Positions 58,795-64,000 of a stretch of DNA of 64,000 nt are shown here, piece by piece. Each line of letters opens with the position of its first letter. Within the stretch, counting starts at the first letter, position 1. Below the pieces are notes generated by a model. That model did not search any database. It was given only the letters and a program-made list of their open reading frames with translations, and had not been told where the DNA came from. Origin of the DNA: an uncultured bacterium (GTDB taxonomy: Bacteria > Bacillota > Clostridia > TANB77 > CAG-508); assembly GCA_905215935.1 (NCBI GenBank), contig CAJMRY010000007.1, forward strand, positions 1 to 64,000, given 5' to 3'. Made by a program: the position numbers and the translations under genes.

Positions 58795-59799
58795 ATGAAT
58801 AATACAAATTTAAAAAAACTTTTGAATGAGTACGAAAGAAAACGTATACAAGAAGAAAACGACTTAGAATATAGAAAAAATAAATTATATAACTCTTATC
58901 CTAGATTACAAGAAATCGATAAAGAGCTTAGTTCTTTGGCAATATCTTCTGCTAAACAGCTTATACAAAAAAACAGTAAGGACATTATAAATAATTTAAA
59001 TAATAGTATAAATAATTTAAAAAAAGAAAAAAATGAACTTCTTTTTTCTATAGGAAAAGACTATAATTATTTAACACCTAATTATGATTGCAATATTTGT
59101 AAGGATACTGGATACATAATAAATAATTATGAAACTAAAATGTGTAATTGTTTAAAACAAAAACTTTTTAATTTAGAATATAATAAATCTAATTTTACAA
59201 ATCTAGAAAAACATAATTTTTCTGCCTTTGATTCCACAATTTATTCAAATGTTGTGGATAAAGTAAAATTTGGATGTGATAAATCTCCAAGAGAAAACAT
59301 AGAAATTATCAAACAGATAGCTATTAACTTTATAGATAATTTTGATGATTTAGATGAAAAGAATTTACTTTTTACTGGTAATACTGGTCTTGGAAAAACA
59401 TTTTTATCTAGTTGTATAGCAAATGAACTTATAAAAAAACAAAAAACTGTTTTGTATCAAACTGCTCCTGTTATGTTAGATTCAATTATAGACTATAGAT
59501 TTGGTAAAAATTCTAATAATATTTACAATAATATTTTAGATGTAGATTTATTAATTATAGATGATCTAGGTACCGAATGTATGAATAATATGAAATTTAC
59601 TGAGTTGTTTAATATAATTAATACTAGATTATTAAATCAAAATAATAAACCTACTAAAACAATAATCTCTACTAATTTAAATATACAAAATTTATTTAGT
59701 TCTTATGATGAACGAATTGTATCAAGATTTATTGGTTATTATAGTATTTGTAGATTTTTTGGAGAAGACTTACGATTTAAATTGAGAAATAAGAATTAA
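58795..59799 (+). CDS. dnaC: DnaC/DnaI-like helicase loader
   Basis: AAA+ loader. N-terminal helical region, zinc-type cysteines YDCNICKDTGYI and MCNCLKQ (about 100-125), then ATPase core with Walker A FTGNTGLGKTFLSS (about 200), Walker B LLIIDDLGTEC, and arginine-finger region SSYDERIVSRFIGY. About 334 residues from ATG 58795. It is coupled to dnaD (spacing 17 bases). Confidence 0.9.
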   Translation: MNNTNLKKLLNEYERKRIQEENDLEYRKNKLYNSYPRLQEIDKELSSLAISSAKQLIQKNSKDIINNLNNSINNLKKEKNELLFSIGKDYNYLTPNYDCNICKDTGYIINNYETKMCNCLKQKLFNLEYNKSNFTNLEKHNFSAFDSTIYSNVVDKVKFGCDKSPRENIEIIKQIAINFIDNFDDLDEKNLLFTGNTGLGKTFLSSCIANELIKKQKTVLYQTAPVMLDSIIDYRFGKNSNNIYNNILDVDLLIIDDLGTECMNNMKFTELFNIINTRLLNQNNKPTKTIISTNLNIQNLFSSYDERIVSRFIGYYSICRFFGEDLRFKLRNKN

Positions 59800-59800
59800 A

Positions 59801-59836
59801 AATAATCCTCATTTATTATGAGGATTATTTTTATAA
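59801..59836 (+). terminator. Terminator of dnaC
   Basis: AATAATCCTCAT / ATGAGGATTATT hairpin followed by a T-run. Confidence 0.8.
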
Positions 59837-60069
59837 TATTTTATATTTATTCTAATTATATTAATAATAGAATTACTTTTTCTTTTAGATAAAATATTTT
59901 TTGTATATATACTGTTTATTTTATTATAATCATATGTTTTAAAATTAATTTTATTTATTTTGTATTTAATTATTCGAACGTCATTATTATGTAGATTAAG
60001 TATTATTATTTATAAATTATACATACTTATTTATGTTTCTGTTTTATTCTTTATTTTAATAATCTATTT

Positions 60070-60560
60070 TTATTTACATATTTTATTGTAATTTATTTTA
60101 TATTATTTTATTTAACTATTTAATTATTTATTTATTTTGTATTTTTGGTATTTTCTATTTTAATAACTTATTTGTTTTTTGCATATTTTTATTATAATTT
60201 ATTTTATATTATTTTATTTAACTATTTAATTATTTATTTTTTGCATTTTTATTATTTTTAATTTTAATAATTTATTTATTTTTATTTATATGCTTTATTA
60301 TAATTTATTTTATATTATTTTATTTAACTATTTAATTATTTATTTTTTGCATTTTTATTATTTTTAATTTTAATAATTCATTTTTATTCACATGTTTTAT
60401 TATAATATATTTTCTATTACTTTATTTAAATATTTAATTATTTATTTTGCATTTTTATTATTTTTAACTTTAATAATTTATTCACATGTTTTATTATAAT
60501 GTATTCTCTATTATTTTATTTAACTATATATTTATTTTATATTTTTTATTATTTTCTATT
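60070..60560. repeat. Imperfect tandem repeat, about 106-base unit, five copies
   Basis: The marker TTTAACTATTTAATTATT recurs at about 60111, 60217, 60323, 60425 and 60519 (spacing 106, 106, 102, 94), in company with TTATTATAATTTATTTTATA and TTTTGCATTTTTATT. Decay of copies goes towards gyrA. Extremely AT-rich (nearly all A/T), no coding. It fills most of the 857-base gap between dnaC and gyrA; function unknown. Confidence 0.75.
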
Positions 60561-60581
60561 TTGATATTTCGTTTACTTTTT

Positions 60582-60654
60582 GTTTATCTATTTTAATATT
60601 AAAATAGATAAACAAAATAATAGAACAATTTACAAAATTGTTCTATTATTTTTC
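60582..60654 (-). terminator. Two hairpins after gyrA
   Basis: GTTTATCTATTTTAAT palindrome (60582-60613) and AATAATAGAACAATTT / AAATTGTTCTATTATT (60617-60654), with T-runs on the minus strand. Confidence 0.75.
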
Positions 60655-60656
60655 TA

Positions 60657-63092
60657 TTAATCATCATTCTCTTGAACAATAATTTCAATGCTAACAACTT
60701 TTCCTCCATCATTTGTTCTCATAAGTGTTACACCTTGTGTTGCTCTTCCCAATACACTAATTTCTCCAACATTTAGTCTTATAATAGTGCCTTTATCAGT
60801 TATTAACATTACATCTTCTTCTCCATTTGCAATTCTAATGCCTACTATATTACCTGTTTTCGGTGTCACTTTATAAGTAATTACACCTCTACCGCCTCTA
60901 TTTTGCACTCTATACTCATCTAATTCAGTTCTTTTTCCAAATCCATTTTCTGTTATTGCAAGTAATGTTGCTTTACTTCCAGATATTATAGATTCCATTC
61001 CAATTATTGCATCATCATCATCTAAACGCATTCCTATAACACCTTGTGCTGATCTTCCTACAGGTCTTACATCTTTTTCATCAAAAGTAATACATAATCC
61101 CTTTTTAGTAACTAGTACAACATTGTCTTCTCCATCTGTAAGTCTTACATCTATTAGCTCATCATCTTCTTTTAAAGTTATAGCTAATAATCCCGTCTTT
61201 TTTGCTGAATTATATTCTGTTAGTGCTGTCTTCTTTATTAAACCGTTCTTTGTTCCCATTAATAAATACTTTCCATCAGCGAAGTTAGAAATTGGAATTA
61301 CTGCTGATATTTTTTCTCCATTATCTAATCTTAATAAGTTAACAATAGCTGTTCCTTTAGCAGTTCTACCACCTTCTGGAACTTCATATCCTTTTAACTT
61401 ATATAGTTTACCTTTATTACTAAAGAATAATATTGTATCATGTGTAGATGCAGTAAATATTTGTTTAACAAAATCTTCTTCTCTAGTAGAAATACCAGTT
61501 ATTCCTTTTCCACCTCTTCTTTGGCTTTTATATGTATCTATTGGCATTCTCTTAACATATCCAAAATGTGTTAATGCTATAACAGTTTGCTCTTCTTTTA
61601 TTAAATCTTCTAAATCTAATTCTCCTTCAGCACTAACTATTTTTGTCTTTCTTTCGTCTCCATATTTTTCTTTTATTGCTGTTAATTCTTCTTTTATAAT
61701 ATCAAATACTAACTTTTCACTTCCTAATATTGCTCTTAAATGCTCGATTAACTTCATTAATTCATTATATTCTTCTTCAATTTTCTCACGTTGCAATCCT
61801 GATAATGTTTTTAATCTCATATCTAGTATTGCTTGTGCTTGAATATCTGAAAGTTTAAATCTTTTCATCAATCTTTCTTTTGCATCATCATAAGAAGATC
61901 TAATTATATTTATAATTTCATCAATGTTATCTAATGCAATTTTTAATCCTTCTAGTATATGTGCTCTTGCAAGTGCTTTATCTAATTCAAATTGTGTTCT
62001 ACGAAGTATTACAGTTTTTCTATGATCAATGTAGTATTCTAGACATTGTTTTAAAGTTAATACTTTAGGTTCTCCATCAACTAACGCTAACATTATAACT
62101 CCAAAGGTATCTTGCATTTGAGTAAACTTATATAATTGATTTAATACGACTTGGGCATTTGCATCTCTTTTTAGTTCTATTACTACTCTAACACTTTCTT
62201 CTCTATCTGATTCATCACGTAAATCTGATATTCCCTCTATTCTTTTATCCCTTGCTAGTGATGCAATATTTTCGATAAGCTTTGCCTTATTAACTTGATA
62301 TGGTAATGATGTAACAACTATTCTTTGTTTATTACCACTCATTTCTTCGATTTCTGCCTCTGCTCTTACTGTAATTTTTCCTCTACCTGTGGTATATGCT
62401 TGTTTTATTCCTTCCCTACCTAATATTATTCCTTCTGTTGGAAAATCTGGACCCTTAATTATTGACATCAACTCTTCATCAGTTATATTATCTTCTTCAA
62501 TCATTTTTATAATACCATCAATAACTTCACTTAAATTATGTGGAGGTATATTAGTAGCCATACCCACAGCAATTCCAGAAGACCCATTTATTAATAATGT
62601 AGGTATTTTTGAAGGTAATACTTTTGGTTCTTGTAATCTATCATCATAGTTAGGCATAAAGTCAACTGTATTTTTTTCTATATCCGTTAACATAGTTTCT
62701 GCTATCTTTGCCATTCTTGCTTCTGTATACCTCATAGCAGCTGCCCCATCACCATCAATAGAACCAAAGTTACCATGCCCATCTATTAAAGGATATCTCA
62801 TTGAGAAATCTTGTGCTAATCTTACCATTGCATCATATACTGATGAATCTCCATGAGGATGATACCTTCCTAAAACAGATCCTACTGTGTTTGCACATTT
62901 TCTGTATGGTTTATCTGAAGTTATTCCATCTTCATACATTGCATATAAAATTCTTCTATGTACTGGTTTTAATCCATCTCTAACATCTGGTAATGCACGA
63001 GATACAATTACACTCATTGCATAGTCAATATATGAATTTTTCATCTCGCTTTCGATGTCTCTTTCAATTATTTTTCCATCTTGTGTAGCCAT
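60657..63092 (-). CDS. gyrA: DNA gyrase subunit A
   Basis: 811 residues. Catalytic Tyr in RYTEARMAKIAE (about 122), quinolone region HPHGDSSVYDAMVRLAQ with Ser and Asp at the usual 83/87 positions (wild-type pattern), and the GyrA box QRRGGKG (about 525) that separates GyrA from ParC. Six C-terminal beta-pinwheel blades follow. It ends acidic (VQENDD). No in-frame CGG. Confidence 0.97.
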   Translation of the reverse strand: MATQDGKIIERDIESEMKNSYIDYAMSVIVSRALPDVRDGLKPVHRRILYAMYEDGITSDKPYRKCANTVGSVLGRYHPHGDSSVYDAMVRLAQDFSMRYPLIDGHGNFGSIDGDGAAAMRYTEARMAKIAETMLTDIEKNTVDFMPNYDDRLQEPKVLPSKIPTLLINGSSGIAVGMATNIPPHNLSEVIDGIIKMIEEDNITDEELMSIIKGPDFPTEGIILGREGIKQAYTTGRGKITVRAEAEIEEMSGNKQRIVVTSLPYQVNKAKLIENIASLARDKRIEGISDLRDESDREESVRVVIELKRDANAQVVLNQLYKFTQMQDTFGVIMLALVDGEPKVLTLKQCLEYYIDHRKTVILRRTQFELDKALARAHILEGLKIALDNIDEIINIIRSSYDDAKERLMKRFKLSDIQAQAILDMRLKTLSGLQREKIEEEYNELMKLIEHLRAILGSEKLVFDIIKEELTAIKEKYGDERKTKIVSAEGELDLEDLIKEEQTVIALTHFGYVKRMPIDTYKSQRRGGKGITGISTREEDFVKQIFTASTHDTILFFSNKGKLYKLKGYEVPEGGRTAKGTAIVNLLRLDNGEKISAVIPISNFADGKYLLMGTKNGLIKKTALTEYNSAKKTGLLAITLKEDDELIDVRLTDGEDNVVLVTKKGLCITFDEKDVRPVGRSAQGVIGMRLDDDDAIIGMESIISGSKATLLAITENGFGKRTELDEYRVQNRGGRGVITYKVTPKTGNIVGIRIANGEEDVMLITDKGTIIRLNVGEISVLGRATQGVTLMRTNDGGKVVSIEIIVQENDD

Positions 63093-63174
63093 ATTTTTTC
63101 CCTCTCTTCTATATATTGTCTTTAGTTATTATACTAGAACCATTTTAAATATGCAAGAAAAAACTTCATTTTTT

Positions 63175-63208
63175 AAAATAAATAGTTCCCTAGGGAACTA
63201 TTTATTTT
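63175..63208. terminator. Perfect 34-base palindrome
   Basis: Reads AAAATAAATAGTTCC-CTAG-GGAACTATTTATTTT, flanked by T on both sides. Sits between gyrA start (-) and the gene to the right (-). Probably the terminator of the right-hand gene, but a regulator site is possible. Confidence 0.6.
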
Positions 63209-63356
63209 CTGAATCAAAATTTCTTATGATTTAAAATTTAAAAATTTGAAAAAATTCTTTTTTGATATAAACTTTTCTTGATAAAAATCCTTTTTACTAA
63301 AATTTAATTTAAGAAATAATTTTTATTTTTAATTACAGATAAAACAATACAAATAG

Positions 63357-64000
63357 TTATAATAACCTTTTTGTAAGTTCTAATTCCTCATTAGTGAGAT
63401 TAAAATCACCTCCTTTCTTTTTTATAATTAAATGTATATTTTCTAATTCTCTAATTTCTTTTATTTTCTCTTCTAATGGTACTATATCTTTCATATTTTT
63501 TTCTATTTTTTTATATATTTTTTCCATGTTTTTTAAATCTTTAGAGTTATAAAACTCTTTCCATTCATTAATATATTTATCATTTTTTTGAAATGCATTT
63601 ACATATTTTTTTATTTCTTTATCTAGCTCTTGTTCTATTTTATTTACAATAGTATCTTTATTTTTTTCTAATTTATTTATTTGTTGAGTACTCAAATTAT
63701 ATGAATCTTTTATAGTAGATATAATTTTGCTCGTTTCTTTTTCAATATCTAAATCACTTATATCTTTATTTTCTTTTTTTTCACCTTTGTTATTAATTAT
63801 ATCTTTAGTAAAATCTGCAACTTTTTTTGATAACTGACTTAACCTTAATTGATCTTTTATTTCTATTACTTTATCCTCTATTGAATCTGGTAAAAAAACT
63901 TTTAATATTTCATTATATATATTATCAATTGTTTTATTTATTTTTTCACCAAATTTCTCATCAATATCGTTTAAAGTTTCTTTAATTCCTCTTGCTGTTA
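63357..64000 (-). CDS. Unknown coiled-coil protein (5' end beyond window)
   Basis: Open from the right edge to a stop at 63357, at least 214 residues. Lys/Glu-rich helices throughout (ITKEIKK-like KIEQELDKEIKKYVNAF; KNMEKIYKKIEKNMKDIV), no membrane segment. Visible start includes TARGIKETLNDIDEKFG. Uses AGG for one Arg. No family recognised. The C-terminus NLTNEELELTKRLL resembles an end helix. Confidence 0.55.
   Translation of the reverse strand, partial: TARGIKETLNDIDEKFGEKINKTIDNIYNEILKVFLPDSIEDKVIEIKDQLRLSQLSKKVADFTKDIINNKGEKKENKDISDLDIEKETSKIISTIKDSYNLSTQQINKLEKNKDTIVNKIEQELDKEIKKYVNAFQKNDKYINEWKEFYNSKDLKNMEKIYKKIEKNMKDIVPLEEKIKEIRELENIHLIIKKKGGDFNLTNEELELTKRLL

Noticed and set aside
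61123..61842. 239-codon plus-strand open frame opposite gyrA
   Set aside because: Antisense shadow of gyrA; no ribosome site and no family resemblance.
60700..63092. Quinolone-resistance change in gyrA
   Set aside because: Ser and Asp at the usual positions are the sensitive-type residues.

Overview
The window is a chromosomal segment of a very AT-rich, endospore-forming Gram-positive bacterium, most likely an uncultured Clostridia lineage. Evidence: AGGAGG-type ribosome binding sites, the ffs-dnaX-ybaB-recR block, the sleB-ypeB spore-germination pair, a small acid-soluble spore protein, a DnaD/DnaC helicase-loading pair, and a VanW/G5 protein.

Main result. Ten genes-in-pieces turn out to be nine genes carrying ten +1 reading-frame shifts, and every shift falls on an in-frame CGG codon. 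In each case dropping the C (or reading the four bases CGGN as one codon) restores the family-conserved protein, with a glycine (GGN) at that point. I checked every CGG/CCG trinucleotide against the frames of all genes in the window. CGG occurs about 45 more times inside genes, but always out of frame (typically NNC GGN), and I found no in-frame CGG that is read as a normal arginine codon. The affected genes are prfA, ybaB, sleB, ypeB, ugtP-like (two sites), virD4/traG-like, a YhfW-like Rieske oxidoreductase, an NRPS and a large surface protein. CGG therefore looks like a dedicated +1 frameshift or quadruplet codon in this organism. The two tRNA-Arg genes seen here (ACG and CCT) together with tadA would leave CGG without an arginine decoder.

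Layout. 1-5510: large DUF11/Cna-B surface protein (-), running off the left edge. 5925-6987: prfA. 7075-10138: SbcC/D-like (YhaN/YhaO-type) pair. 10329-13234: operon with a VirD4/TraG-like coupling ATPase. 13533-17162: dnaJ-like, ddl, murF. 17434-19735: SASP, ypeB, sleB. 19861-20987: UgtP-like glycosyltransferase. 21138-25706: small protein, recR, ybaB, dnaX, SRP RNA, membrane protein, tadA. 25841-27254: tRNA-Arg(CCT), ttcA-like, tRNA-Pro, tRNA-Arg(ACG). 27430-31227: unknown P-loop pair, YhfW-like, HtrA-like. 31471-39039: single-module NRPS (C-A-T-reductase, asparagine-like code), histidine kinase, HD-GYP response regulator. 39261-44506: tex, ABC-F, DUF378, CorA. 44652-49428: tRNA-Lys, VanW, XRE/S24 regulator, CBM-like protein, SDR, then tRNA-Lys/Glu/Thr. 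49694-53838: pyrF, pyrC, DUF1858, cysS. 53952-57322: compact T4SS-like cluster with unusual start codons. 57812-59799: dnaD, dnaC. 60657-63092: gyrA. 63357-64000: partial coiled-coil gene.

The genes work together mainly as housekeeping: translation (prfA, cysS, tRNAs, ttcA, tadA), replication and repair (dnaX, recR, dnaD, dnaC, gyrA), envelope (ddl, murF, ugtP), sporulation and germination (SASP, sleB, ypeB) and pyrimidine synthesis. The accessory elements are the surface protein, the NRPS-kinase-regulator unit and the two VirD4-containing clusters.
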